A stretch of 64,000 nucleotides of DNA from Bradyrhizobium embrapense (GCF_001189235.2 NZ_LFIP02000001.1:1477450-1541449), one strand, 5' to 3'. Shown: positions 10,134 to 18,180, counted from the stretch's first letter. Numbers and translations are program-made. The notes: generated by a model from the letters alone, not told the origin.

Positions 10134-10150
10134 GGAACGACAGTCCGCAC

Positions 10151-10621
10151 CTATTGCTTCATCTTCTCCCGCAGCACTCGCCAGCGCGCCTGCGCCTCCT
10201 CCGGCCAGACCTCGTTCCGATCGTAATACTCGACGAACGCTTTTGCGCCCGGCGGCAACGTTACCCAGGGCTGCTTCGTCGACGTGAAGATGTGGACGTC
10301 GGGCGGACACCGGCCCGGATCATCCAGCGTGCCGACGCGGACGAAGCGCACCGCCGCGCCCGAACCCGGATAATTGCTCCAGACCGCGACCTTGCAGCGC
10401 GGGCAGCGGGCGATCTTCTGGCCCTTGCCGCTCGCCGAGGGCGTGTCAACAATCTCCGGCTCGGCCGCGATGTGCTCGACCCGCTCGGCCTCGTACATCG
10501 CGTTGAGCGCGTGCACGGTGCCGGTCTCGCGCTGGCACCAGGTGCAGTGGCAGGCATGCACGATCAGCGGCCCGCCGGTGAGGCGATAACGGACGTTTCT
10601 GCAAGTGCATCCACCTTCCAT
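10151..10621 (-). CDS. GFA-family (glutathione-dependent formaldehyde-activating-like) zinc protein
   Basis: 156-residue protein with the GFA/CENP-V fold. Zinc ligands are visible as GGCTCRNVRY near the N-terminus, HACHCTWCQRETG and ARCPRCKVAVW. The founding member condenses formaldehyde with glutathione, but most homologues have no known reaction, so function is left at family level. It is immediately downstream (26 bp) of the acyl-CoA dehydrogenase on the same strand and may be cotranscribed with it. Confidence 0.85.
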   Translation of the reverse strand: MEGGCTCRNVRYRLTGGPLIVHACHCTWCQRETGTVHALNAMYEAERVEHIAAEPEIVDTPSASGKGQKIARCPRCKVAVWSNYPGSGAAVRFVRVGTLDDPGRCPPDVHIFTSTKQPWVTLPPGAKAFVEYYDRNEVWPEEAQARWRVLREKMKQ

Positions 10622-10647
10622 GTCGTACCGCCTCCTTCACTCACGCT

Positions 10648-11931
10648 TTAGTGCTTCCCCGCTCCCATGTAGCCGAACAGGAAGCCGGCTACCTTGCGCT
10701 TCTGGATCTCCTCGCTGCCTTCGGTGATGCGATAGCGGCGGTGGTGGCGGTAGATGTGCTCGAACGGCTTGTGGCGCGAATAGCCCATGCCGCCATGCAC
10801 CTGCATCGCGCGGTCGGCGGCCTCGCAGCACAGCCGGTTTGCCCAGAAATTGCACATCGAGACCCGGTCCGACAGCGTGTGCTCGACCTGCGCCTGGGTC
10901 AGCTGATCCATCTCCCACGCAGTCTTGCGGATCAGCAGCCGCAGCATCTCGGCCTGGGTCGCGAGCTCGACCAGCGGCCACTGGATCGCCTGGTTCTCGG
11001 CCAGCGCCTTGCCGAACGGTTTTCGCTCGCGCGCGTATTTCACGCTCTCATTGATGCAATAGACCGCAGCGCCGAGCGAGCTCGCCGCCTGGCGGATGCG
11101 GTTCTCGTGGACAAAGCATTGCGCCAGCGACAGGCCGCGACCGACCTCGCCGAACTGCGCATCCTCGGGCACGAACACGTCGGTGAAGCTGACCCGCGGA
11201 TGATCGGTCGGCATGTTGAAGGTCCACATGTATTCCTCGACCTTCACGCCCGCCGAGTTCGCCGGCACCAGGAAGCAGCTGATGCCCCGGGCGTCGCCGT
11301 CATTGCCTGACGTGCGGGCAAACAGCGCGCAGTGGGTTGCGACATGCATGCCTGTGGTCCACATCTTCTCGCCGTTGATGATCCAGCCCTTGACGTTGTC
11401 GCGCGTGGCTGGCACCGCCCTGGTTTCCATATGCGTGGCGTCGGAACCATGCTCGGGTTCGGTAAGGCCGAACGTGATGCGGTACTTGCCGGTGATCGAG
11501 CCGTCGATCATCGCCTTCTGCTCGTCGGTACCATAGCGGTCGAGCATGGTCACGATCGGCAAATTGCCGACGATCGAGTGCTCATTCTGCAGATCGTTGT
11601 GCAGGCCGAGACCCTTTGAGGCAAAATGTTCGCGGATCACGGCCATCCAGAGATTGGAGCCGTCCTTGCCGCCATAACGCTTTGGGATCGCGAAACGCAG
11701 ATGGCCTGCGGCGTCGGCGAGGTTCTTGACCTTGCGCAGCAGGAGCTCCCACTCACGGCGCGGCAGGCCGCCTTTGTCGAAATCGGTGCGCGCCCATTCG
11801 CGGCGATGATCGAAGAAGCGGATGTTGTCGTCAGCCTCTTCAAGCGGCTTGATCTCGCGTTCGATGAATTGGTCGAGCTCGGCGAGATAGGCTGTCAGGT
11901 CAGCCGGCAGATTGAAATCCAAGGCGGTCAC
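10648..11931 (-). CDS. Acyl-CoA dehydrogenase
   Basis: FAD-dependent acyl-CoA dehydrogenase of 424-427 residues, introducing an alpha-beta double bond into an acyl-CoA and passing electrons to ETF. Seen: FGLTEPEHGSDATHM, WTTGMHVATHCALFAR, ARERKPFGKALAENQAIQW, VHGGMGYSR and the C-terminal catalytic segment RITEGSEEIQKRK with Glu404. The frame can open at GTG 11931, but GGGAG overlaps that codon and is better spaced (8 bases) for a TTG at 11922, giving 424 residues. It is divergent from the ECH at 12143. Confidence 0.9.
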   Translation of the reverse strand: MTALDFNLPADLTAYLAELDQFIEREIKPLEEADDNIRFFDHRREWARTDFDKGGLPRREWELLLRKVKNLADAAGHLRFAIPKRYGGKDGSNLWMAVIREHFASKGLGLHNDLQNEHSIVGNLPIVTMLDRYGTDEQKAMIDGSITGKYRITFGLTEPEHGSDATHMETRAVPATRDNVKGWIINGEKMWTTGMHVATHCALFARTSGNDGDARGISCFLVPANSAGVKVEEYMWTFNMPTDHPRVSFTDVFVPEDAQFGEVGRGLSLAQCFVHENRIRQAASSLGAAVYCINESVKYARERKPFGKALAENQAIQWPLVELATQAEMLRLLIRKTAWEMDQLTQAQVEHTLSDRVSMCNFWANRLCCEAADRAMQVHGGMGYSRHKPFEHIYRHHRRYRITEGSEEIQKRKVAGFLFGYMGAGKH

Positions 11932-12142
11932 TCCCGAAGAACTTGTTGATTCTGGTTTTGCGTTTAGGCGCTATCGCGCAGCCGCGTTCGGATCGATTAA
12001 GGTGAGAAGCAGGCCGCCAAGTCAAGCAGGGCGGTGAGGCTTGCGCGCGCGGTGGCGTTGCGTAATTGGATGGCGCGGAACGAAGCGCTGGCGCTAGGAT
12101 AGTGGCCATATTCTTCGCTGCAGAAAATCGACGGGAGCAAAC

Positions 12143-12922
12143 ATGGATCTGAAATTCTCCAAGGTGACGCGCAAGGGTCCCATCACCATCGTGACGCTGT
12201 CGCGGCCCGAGGTTTATAACGCGCTGCATATCGACGCGCATTTCGAGCTCAACAAGGTGTTCGACGACTTCTCGGCCGATCCCGAGCAGTGGGTCGCGAT
12301 CGTCACCGGCGCCGGCGACAAGGCGTTCTGCGCCGGCAACGACCTGAAATGGCAGGCCGCGGGCGGCAAGCGCGGCTGGGACAAGGGCGGCTTCGCCGGG
12401 CTGACCACCCGCTTCGACTGCGACAAGCCGATCATCGCCGCCGTCAACGGCGTCGCGATGGGCGGCGGCTTCGAGGTCGCGCTGGCCTGCGACCTGATCA
12501 TCGCCTCGGAGAATGCGACCTTCGCTTTGCCCGAACCGCGCGTCGGCCTCGCCGCGCTCGCCGGCGGCCTGCAGCGGCTGCCGCGCCAGATCGGGCTGAA
12601 ACGCGCCATGGGCATGATCCTGACCGCGCGCCATGTCAGCGCCAAGGAAGGCCTCGAGCTCGGCTTCGTCAACGAGGTGGTGCCGCAGGGCGAGGCGCTG
12701 GCTGCCGCCGAGCGCTGGGCCGAAACCATCGCCAAGAACTCGCCGATGTCGATCCGCGCTTCGAAGCAGGCGATCCAGAAAGGCCTCGAAGTCTCGCTCG
12801 AGCAGGCGCTGGCCGAGCAGCGCGAGTATCCGGCGGTGAAGGCGATGGCCGCCTCGCAGGATTACATCGAGGGCCCGAAGGCATTTTCGGAGAAGCGCCC
12901 GCCGAAATGGCTGGGGCGGTAG
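12143..12922 (+). CDS. Enoyl-CoA hydratase/isomerase family protein
   Basis: 259-residue crotonase protein. Oxyanion segment DKAFCAGNDLKW, GVAMGGGFEVALACDLI, and both acidic positions in ATFALPEPRVGLAALAGGLQRL are consistent with a hydratase. GGGAG lies five bases before the ATG. It is the only gene on its transcript: divergent from an acyl-CoA dehydrogenase and convergent with the DUF6285/kinase operon. A 3-hydroxyacyl-CoA product is inferred from family membership; chain length is not readable. Confidence 0.9.
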   Translation: MDLKFSKVTRKGPITIVTLSRPEVYNALHIDAHFELNKVFDDFSADPEQWVAIVTGAGDKAFCAGNDLKWQAAGGKRGWDKGGFAGLTTRFDCDKPIIAAVNGVAMGGGFEVALACDLIIASENATFALPEPRVGLAALAGGLQRLPRQIGLKRAMGMILTARHVSAKEGLELGFVNEVVPQGEALAAAERWAETIAKNSPMSIRASKQAIQKGLEVSLEQALAEQREYPAVKAMAASQDYIEGPKAFSEKRPPKWLGR

Positions 12923-12931
12923 CGCCTTCGC

Positions 12932-13010
12932 CATTGCGAGCGAAACGAAGCAATCCATCGCACAGCTTGCGGAGATATGGATTGCTTCGTCGCTTCGCTC
13001 CTCGCAACGA
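12932..13010. repeat. GTCATTGCGAG-family palindromic repeat, copy 2
   Basis: Starts CCATTGCGAGCGAAACGAAG, contains AAGCAATCC and the inverted GGATTGCTTC-type box (here ATGGATTGCTTCG), and ends CTCCTCGCAACGACG. It is slightly more diverged than copy 1. It occupies the gap between the converging ECH and DUF6285 genes. Confidence 0.85.
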
Positions 13011-13022
13011 CGACGGCACACC

Positions 13023-13397
13023 CTACTTCGTCCCCAACTCCCTCTTGTAGGACGCGTAGTTCGGCTGATCGACCGCGAGCTTGTCCATCGTGGTCTGCCA
13101 GAGATGCTCCGGCAGACCCGGCGTTGTCAGATCGACCTCGCCGCTCGCGATCTTTTCCGACAGCGCGCGGTTGAGCTCCATCAGCGTGCCATCGGCACCG
13201 AGCAGCGCCTTGAGCCGCGCGGCCTCGGTCGTGTCACCGGCTTGGGCAAGCGCGAGTTGCCGCGTCACCAGATCGAGCGCGTTGATGCCGACGCGCAGCT
13301 TGAAGCCGTTGTGCCCCTTGATCGCGGGTGCGATCTCGTTGCGCAGGAAATCGGCGACGGCCTTGATCAGTTCGGTGGGTGTCGGTTCGTCCTGCAT
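13023..13397 (-). CDS. DUF6285 small protein, putative partner of the adjacent kinase (LvaB-like)
   Basis: 124-residue soluble helical protein without known catalytic motif (start MQDEPTPTELIKAVADFL). I assign it to DUF6285 from its size, sequence character and constant neighbourhood with APH-type kinases. Its ATG lies one base after the kinase stop, so translation is coupled. In Pseudomonas putida a small protein of similar size (LvaB) is needed with the kinase LvaA to phosphorylate 4-hydroxyvaleryl-CoA; equating the two is an inference from context and memory. It is the last gene of the ECH-kinase-DUF6285 operon. Confidence 0.7.
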   Translation of the reverse strand: MQDEPTPTELIKAVADFLRNEIAPAIKGHNGFKLRVGINALDLVTRQLALAQAGDTTEAARLKALLGADGTLMELNRALSEKIASGEVDLTTPGLPEHLWQTTMDKLAVDQPNYASYKRELGTK

Positions 13398-13398
13398 C

Positions 13399-14385
13399 TT
13401 ACTTGCCTCGCGGCGCTAACAATCTGAGCAGATCGATCTCGGTCTCCGAGGCGCGCCGCCCGATCATCGCGCGCTCCATCGAATGATCCGGCCCGAGGCG
13501 GAAGCGCTGCATCATCCCGCAGCACATCACGCCCCAGCGTAGCGTTCCCATCACTTCCCAGAACATCACGCGGTCGGGGTCGACCTTGCGGCCGGCCTCC
13601 GCGTAGCCCGCGAACAAATCCTCGCGCGTGCCGAAGCCACCGACCGGCTTGTCGATCTCGCCGAAGCGCCACGAATTGACGCAGATCCAGCCGATATCCT
13701 CCATCGGATCGCCGGTATGCGCGAGCTCCCAGTCGAGCACTGCGCGCACCCCGTCGGGACCGATAATCAGATTGCCGTGGCGGAAATCGCCATGCACCAG
13801 CGTCACCTCCGAGGACGGACCGGGATCGTGATCGCGCAGCCAGCGCAGCGCCAATTCGAACACCGGGCGCGGCCAGTTGAAGCTCTGATACTCGCGGGCA
13901 AGATCCTCGATCTCCTTGGTCGCCGTCAGGCTGCGCAGTTGCGGCAGTTTTGCCTGCGGCAGGCCATGAATGCCGGCGATGACGCGGCCGAGCTGGCGCG
14001 CCAGCATCGGCCGCGCCTTGGCAAATTCCTCGTCACGCAAAATTTTCCGCGCGATAGTCTCGCCTTCGACCCGCGCCATGATGAAGCCGCGGCCAAGGCC
14101 GTCTTCCGGCGTCAAGACATGCATCACCTTCGGCGACGGCAGGCCCGCGTCATGCGCGAGCTGCATCAACGTGGCCTCGGCATCGAGGCCGGCGGCGCGG
14201 CCTGGCGCCGCACCGTAGCCCGGCGGCGCCCGGCGCAGGATCGCACCGACATTGCCGCTCGGGTGCACGATGTCGAACGTCCAGGTCTCCTGGCTGGCGC
14301 CGCCGGAGAGCTTGGCGGCGCCGGTGACGCCGGTCGCGCCAGGATGAAACGAGGCGACGCAGCGGGTGAGTTCGGGCTCGATCAT
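13399..14385 (-). CDS. APH/choline-kinase-fold phosphotransferase (LvaA / ACAD10-11 kinase-like)
   Basis: 328-residue aminoglycoside-phosphotransferase-fold kinase. The catalytic loop HGDFRHGN (198-205, Asp200) and the metal-binding DWELAHTGDPMEDIGW (Asp218) are intact, so it should transfer phosphate from ATP. Start: the ATG overlaps the stop of the upstream ECH as ATGA; an upstream in-frame extension lies wholly inside the ECH gene and is rejected. Kinases of this subfamily next to acyl-CoA dehydrogenases act on hydroxyacyl-CoA (LvaA; N-terminal domain of ACAD10/11), not on antibiotics. Substrate here is inferred. Confidence 0.82.
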   Translation of the reverse strand: MIEPELTRCVASFHPGATGVTGAAKLSGGASQETWTFDIVHPSGNVGAILRRAPPGYGAAPGRAAGLDAEATLMQLAHDAGLPSPKVMHVLTPEDGLGRGFIMARVEGETIARKILRDEEFAKARPMLARQLGRVIAGIHGLPQAKLPQLRSLTATKEIEDLAREYQSFNWPRPVFELALRWLRDHDPGPSSEVTLVHGDFRHGNLIIGPDGVRAVLDWELAHTGDPMEDIGWICVNSWRFGEIDKPVGGFGTREDLFAGYAEAGRKVDPDRVMFWEVMGTLRWGVMCCGMMQRFRLGPDHSMERAMIGRRASETEIDLLRLLAPRGK

Positions 14386-15176
14386 TTGCCCGTGAACTTC
14401 GCCGGCCGCTTCTCGAGGAACGCGGTGACGCCTTCCTTGAAATCCTCGGCACGGCCCGCGATCCGCTGCGACTCGAATTCCAGATTGAGCTGATCCTCGA
14501 GGGTGTTTTCCGGGCTGTCCCAATAGAGCTTGCGGATCAGCGACAGTGCCACCGTCGGGCCGTTGGCCAGATCATGCGCGAGCTTCATGGTTTCATCCAT
14601 CAGCGCGCCGTCGTCATAAACGCGGTTGACGAGACCCCATTCCAGCGCCTTCTCGGCCGGCAGCCGCTCGCCGAGCAGCGATAGCTCGACCGAACGCGCC
14701 TTGCCGATCAGCCGCGGCAGCAGCCAGGTCGAGCCGCAATCCGGCACCAGGCCGATGCGGCGGAACGCCTGCAGGAAATACGACGAGCGCGCGCACAGGA
14801 TGAGGTCGCCCATCAATGCGAAGCTCATGCCGGCGCCGGCGGCCGGACCGTTCACCGCCGTCACGATCGGACAGTGCAGCTTACGCAATCGGCGCAGGAA
14901 CGGGTGGAATGCGGTCTCCAGTGCCGCACCGGCGTTGCTCTTGCCAGGCTTCTGCTGCTGGTTGCGACCCTGCAGATTGGCGCCGGTGCAGAAGGCGCGG
15001 CCCGCGCCCGTGATCACCAGGCAGCGCACCTCGTCGCGCTTGTCGTCGATCGCATCGAGCGCCTCGGCAAGGCCGCCCAGCATGTCGATCGAGACCGCGT
15101 TCATGACTTCCTGATGGTCGAGCTTGAGGATCGCGACCGATCCGTCGAAGTCGAGCGTGACGTGCTTGAACTGCAT
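14382..15176 (-). CDS. Enoyl-CoA hydratase-family protein, first gene of kinase operon
   Basis: 264-residue crotonase protein. GRAFCTGANLQGRN (oxyanion hole), NGPAAGAGMSFALMGDLILC and FRRIGLVPDCGSTWLLPRLIG are clear; the last segment has Asp where a classical hydratase has Glu, as in PaaG-type isomerases. The ATG at 15176 is preceded by AGAGGA; the frame stays open 24 codons further, but only into the operator region. Its stop overlaps the kinase start by four bases. A divergent SDR starts 163 bp upstream, across a palindrome. Confidence 0.88.
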   Translation of the reverse strand: MQFKHVTLDFDGSVAILKLDHQEVMNAVSIDMLGGLAEALDAIDDKRDEVRCLVITGAGRAFCTGANLQGRNQQQKPGKSNAGAALETAFHPFLRRLRKLHCPIVTAVNGPAAGAGMSFALMGDLILCARSSYFLQAFRRIGLVPDCGSTWLLPRLIGKARSVELSLLGERLPAEKALEWGLVNRVYDDGALMDETMKLAHDLANGPTVALSLIRKLYWDSPENTLEDQLNLEFESQRIAGRAEDFKEGVTAFLEKRPAKFTGK

Positions 15177-15222
15177 GATTTCCTCTTTGCGTTGCCTCGG
15201 CGGTTGGTACCGCGGTAGGTCG

Positions 15223-15248
15223 ATGGGTCCACCCATGTTTGGACCCAT
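15223..15248. promoter_or_regulatory. Palindromic operator candidate between ECH operon and SDR
   Basis: Perfect 9-bp arms ATGGGTCCA (15223-15231) and TGGACCCAT (15240-15248) flank an 8-base spacer. The same segment also contains a direct repeat, ACCCATGTTTGG followed at once by ACCCATATTTGA. It sits 47 bases before the ECH start and 92 before the SDR start, ideal for controlling both divergent units. No regulator gene lies beside it. Confidence 0.55.
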
Positions 15249-15339
15249 ATTTGATTTTTGTGCCTGGCTTGTCCATGGTCGGCGTCAAGCCCATCCGTGA
15301 ACGCGTGATTAGCGCGCAGCAAACCAAATGGAAACCCCA

Positions 15340-16122
15340 ATGAGTGGCATCTTCGATCTCACCGGCCGCGTCGCTGTCATCACCGGCGGCAATGGCGGCA
15401 TCGGCCTCGGCATCGCGCAGGCGCTCAACGCCGCCGGCTGCAACGTCGCGATCTGGGGCCGCAACGCGGAAAAAAACGCCAACGCCGCGGCCTCGATGAA
15501 GGCCGGACCCGGCAAGGTCGCAACCCAATTCTGCGACGTCAGCGATCCCGGCTCGGTCAAAACCGCGATGAAGGCGACGCTCGACACCTTCGGCCGCGTC
15601 GACGGCTGCTTTGCCAATGCCGGCATCGGCGGTGGCGGACGCCGCTCCTTCATCGACCGCACCGAGGAGGAATGGCGCAAGATGTTCGCGACCAATCTCG
15701 ACGGCGTGTTTCACGTATTCCAGGCTGCGGCACGCCACATGACCGAGCGCTCCGAAGCCGGCGACAAGTTCGGCCGGCTGGTCGCGACCTCGAGCCTCGC
15801 CTCGCTGTTCGGCACGGCGCGCAACGAGCACTATGCCGGCACCAAGGCCGCGCTGAATGCGCTGTGCCGCGCGCTCGGCGTCGAGCTCGCCCGCCACGGC
15901 GTCACCGCGAACGCGATCCTGCCCGGCTGGATCAAGAGCGACATGACAGCAGGCATCATGGCCAACGACAAGTTCGTCGCCAACGTGATGCCCCGCATCC
16001 CGGTGCGGCGCTTCGGCGAGCCGAGCGACTTCGGCGGCATCGCGGTGTATCTGATGAGCAAGGCGTCGTCCTATCATACGGCGGACTGCTTCGTGATCGA
16101 CGGCGGGTACACAGCGTTCTGA
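15340..16122 (+). CDS. SDR family NAD(P)-dependent oxidoreductase
   Basis: 260-residue classical SDR: TGGNGGIGLGIA near the N-terminus, NAGIGGGG, active-site Ser in ATSSLASLFG and YAGTKAALNALCR (Tyr-x3-Lys). A second ATG four codons upstream (15328) is possible; neither has a strong ribosome site. Divergent from the ECH-kinase-DUF6285 operon and sharing its presumed operator, so it is a candidate for the ketone/hydroxyl step of the same pathway (compare LvaD, an SDR). That role is inferred. Confidence 0.87.
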   Translation: MSGIFDLTGRVAVITGGNGGIGLGIAQALNAAGCNVAIWGRNAEKNANAAASMKAGPGKVATQFCDVSDPGSVKTAMKATLDTFGRVDGCFANAGIGGGGRRSFIDRTEEEWRKMFATNLDGVFHVFQAAARHMTERSEAGDKFGRLVATSSLASLFGTARNEHYAGTKAALNALCRALGVELARHGVTANAILPGWIKSDMTAGIMANDKFVANVMPRIPVRRFGEPSDFGGIAVYLMSKASSYHTADCFVIDGGYTAF

Positions 16123-16292
16123 GGCGCAGCGACCGCTACACTCCCTGCCGTCGTCCGGCGAGTGTGTTGCGTGGTCTGTGCGTCATACATCCACGCGACG
16201 CCGCGTCGCTTCCGTCGCGACAGAACTGCTGCTAGCGTTCGCGCTGTAAGGACGCACAAAGCGGCTTTCAACAAGCAGGGAGGATATTTCAG

Positions 16293-16670
16293 ATGTTTTC
16301 ACACGTGATGGTTGGCACCAACGATCTGGACAAGGCCAAGGCGTTCTATGACGCGCTGCTTGGCACGCTCGATGTCCGGCCGGCCCGGGTCGACGGTCAC
16401 CGCATCATGTATTTGACCAAGGCCGGCATTTTCATGGTTTCCAAGCCGATCAACGGCGAGCCGGCAACGCACGCCAATGGCGGCACGATCGGCTTTGCCT
16501 GCTCGTCGCCGGAGCAGGTCGAGGCCTGGCACGCGGCCGGCGTCGCCAATGGCGGCAAGCCCTGCGAGGACCCGCCGGGCGTGCGCGAGGGAGGCGGCAT
16601 CAAGCTCTACCTCGCCTATTTGCGCGACCTCGACGGCAACAAGATCTGCGCGATGCATCGGATGACATGA
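16293..16670 (+). CDS. VOC (glyoxalase/bleomycin-resistance) family protein
   Basis: 125-residue single-domain VOC protein. It opens MFSHVMVGTNDLDKAKAFYD, with the metal-ligand His in the first beta strand, and ends LAYLRDLDGNKICAMHR, with the second-half motif. The family covers lyases, dioxygenases and binding proteins, so no reaction is assigned. GGGAGGA lies eight bases before the ATG. It precedes the acyl-CoA dehydrogenase by 174 bp with a palindrome between. Confidence 0.85.
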   Translation: MFSHVMVGTNDLDKAKAFYDALLGTLDVRPARVDGHRIMYLTKAGIFMVSKPINGEPATHANGGTIGFACSSPEQVEAWHAAGVANGGKPCEDPPGVREGGGIKLYLAYLRDLDGNKICAMHRMT

Positions 16671-16710
16671 CCGGTATCGGCCGGGACCTGTCACACTGTC
16701 GGCGGCGGCG

Positions 16711-16727
16711 TTCAAACAACGTTTGAA
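16711..16727. promoter_or_regulatory. PsrA-like palindrome upstream of acyl-CoA dehydrogenase
   Basis: TTCAAAC (16711-16717) - AAC - GTTTGAA (16721-16727) is a perfect 7-bp inverted repeat, within a longer imperfect palindrome from 16704 to 16738 (GGCGGCG... and ...CGCCGTCGCC). Its core CAAAC-N3-GTTTG matches the published consensus for the fatty-acid-responsive TetR regulator PsrA. It could instead be a hairpin terminating the VOC gene, but no T-run follows. It lies 117 bp before the ACAD start. Confidence 0.5.
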
Positions 16728-16844
16728 ACGCCGTCGCCAAATTCCGCGATGCGGTAGAGATGTCGGGAAAATCGGTGCTCGCGCTTCGCGCCGCACGCGT
16801 CTATTGTCCGCCGCGAAACGCGCCTTCGCGAGGGAGAAAAGTCA

Positions 16845-18119
16845 ATGAAGCATGCCTATGTGCCGCGCACCACGAACTACACGCTCAATCCGGGCGACGA
16901 GCTCAATGACCTCCGGATGTCGGACAAGGTCCGCCCGCTCTACGATCATGTGAAGCAGTTCATCCGCGACACCGTCGACCCGATGTCGGTCGAGTTCTAT
17001 CGCGCCGGCGAAAAGAAGACCAACCGCTGGAGCTTCACGGACGAGCAGCTCGCGATCCTGCAGAAGGCCAAGGACAAGGCGAAGGAAGTCGGCCTCTGGA
17101 ACTTCTTCCTGCCCGACGCCGAAACCGGCGAAGGCCTCAACAACCTCGACTACGCCTACATCGCCGCCGAGCTCGGCAAGAGCCCGCTGGCTTCCGAGAC
17201 GATGAATTGCTCGGCGCCGGACACCGGCAACATGGAAGTGCTGGAGCGCGTCGGCACCAAGGCGCAGAAGGAAAAGTGGCTCAAGCCGCTGCTCAACGGC
17301 GAGATCCGCTCGGCCTATGCGATGACCGAGCCGAACGTCGCCTCCTCCGACGCCAAGAACATCTCGACCACGGCAAAGCTGGTCGGCGACGAGTGGGTGA
17401 TCAACGGCGAGAAGTATTACATCTCCGGTGCCGGCGATCCGCGCTGCAAGATCATGATCGTGATGGTGAAGACCAATCCCGACGCGGCGCCGAGCAAGCA
17501 GCAGTCGCAGATCCTGGTGCCGATCGACACCCCCGGTGTCGAGATCCTCGGCCCGATGCACGTGTTCGGCCACGACCATGCGCCGCGCGGCCACATGCAT
17601 CTGCGCTTCAACAATTGCAAGGTGCCGAAGGAGAACATGCTGCTCGGCGAAGGCCGCGGCTTCGAGATCTCGCAGGTCCGCCTCGGACCGGGCCGCATCC
17701 ATCACTGCATGCGCACCATCGGCAAGGCCGAGAAGGCGCTCGACATGATGGTGCAGCGTGGCCTGACCCGCGAAGCGTTCGGCAAGAAGATCGCCCATCT
17801 CGGCGGCAACATGCAGATCATCGCCCAGGCGCGCTGTGAGATCGAGGCGATGCGGCTGATGGTGCTGAAGGCCGCCAAGGCGATGGACGTGCTCGGCAAC
17901 AAGGAAGCCCGGGTCTGGGTCTCGATGGTCAAGGCCATGGTTCCCGAGCGCGCCTGCAAGGTGATCGACCAGGCGATCCAGATGCACGGCGCCACCGGCA
18001 TCTCGCAGTGGTCCCCGCTTGGCGAAATGTACCAGGACGTCCGCCATCTGCGCTTCGCCGACGGTCCGGACGAGGTGCACTGGATGGTGGTCGGCCGCCA
18101 CGAGCTGAGCATGCCGTAG
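16845..18119 (+). CDS. Acyl-CoA dehydrogenase, ACAD10/11-like
   Basis: 424-residue acyl-CoA dehydrogenase with AGGGAG eight bases before the ATG. Seen: AYAMTEPNVASSDAKNI, YYISGAGDPRCKIMIVM, VRLGPGRIHHCMRTIG, REAFGKKIAHLGGNMQ, QMHGATGIS. At the C-terminus the catalytic position reads ADGPDEVH (405-412), with Asp replacing the usual Glu; this is the signature I associate with ACAD10/11 and with LvaC-type enzymes, which remove a 4-phosphate or act on 4-phosphoacyl-CoA. The matching APH kinase lies 2.5 kb away. A palindrome precedes the gene and a strong hairpin follows. Confidence 0.88.
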   Translation: MKHAYVPRTTNYTLNPGDELNDLRMSDKVRPLYDHVKQFIRDTVDPMSVEFYRAGEKKTNRWSFTDEQLAILQKAKDKAKEVGLWNFFLPDAETGEGLNNLDYAYIAAELGKSPLASETMNCSAPDTGNMEVLERVGTKAQKEKWLKPLLNGEIRSAYAMTEPNVASSDAKNISTTAKLVGDEWVINGEKYYISGAGDPRCKIMIVMVKTNPDAAPSKQQSQILVPIDTPGVEILGPMHVFGHDHAPRGHMHLRFNNCKVPKENMLLGEGRGFEISQVRLGPGRIHHCMRTIGKAEKALDMMVQRGLTREAFGKKIAHLGGNMQIIAQARCEIEAMRLMVLKAAKAMDVLGNKEARVWVSMVKAMVPERACKVIDQAIQMHGATGISQWSPLGEMYQDVRHLRFADGPDEVHWMVVGRHELSMP

Positions 18120-18130
18120 TTTCAACTCCT

Positions 18131-18159
18131 CCCTCTCCCCGCTTTTTGCGGGGAGAGGG
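18131..18159 (+). terminator. Strong hairpin after ACAD gene
   Basis: Perfect 12-bp arms CCCTCTCCCCGC (18131-18142) and GCGGGGAGAGGG (18148-18159) with a TTTTT loop, 12 bases after the stop. No T-run follows, so it belongs to the dispersed CTCTCCCC repeat family but may well end transcription. Confidence 0.55.
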
Positions 18160-18180
18160 CTAAGGTGACGGGCGCACGGC

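Noticed and set aside
8453..10150. 565-codon frame opposite the fatty-acid-CoA ligase
   Set aside because: The ligase has every ANL motif; the opposite frame has none of any family.
11932..12142. Operator between the divergent ACAD and ECH genes
   Set aside because: I looked for inverted repeats in this 211-base gap and found none longer than chance.
13399..14385. Aminoglycoside-resistance phosphotransferase
   Set aside because: The APH fold is present, but overlap with an enoyl-CoA hydratase gene and coupling to DUF6285 point to CoA metabolism.
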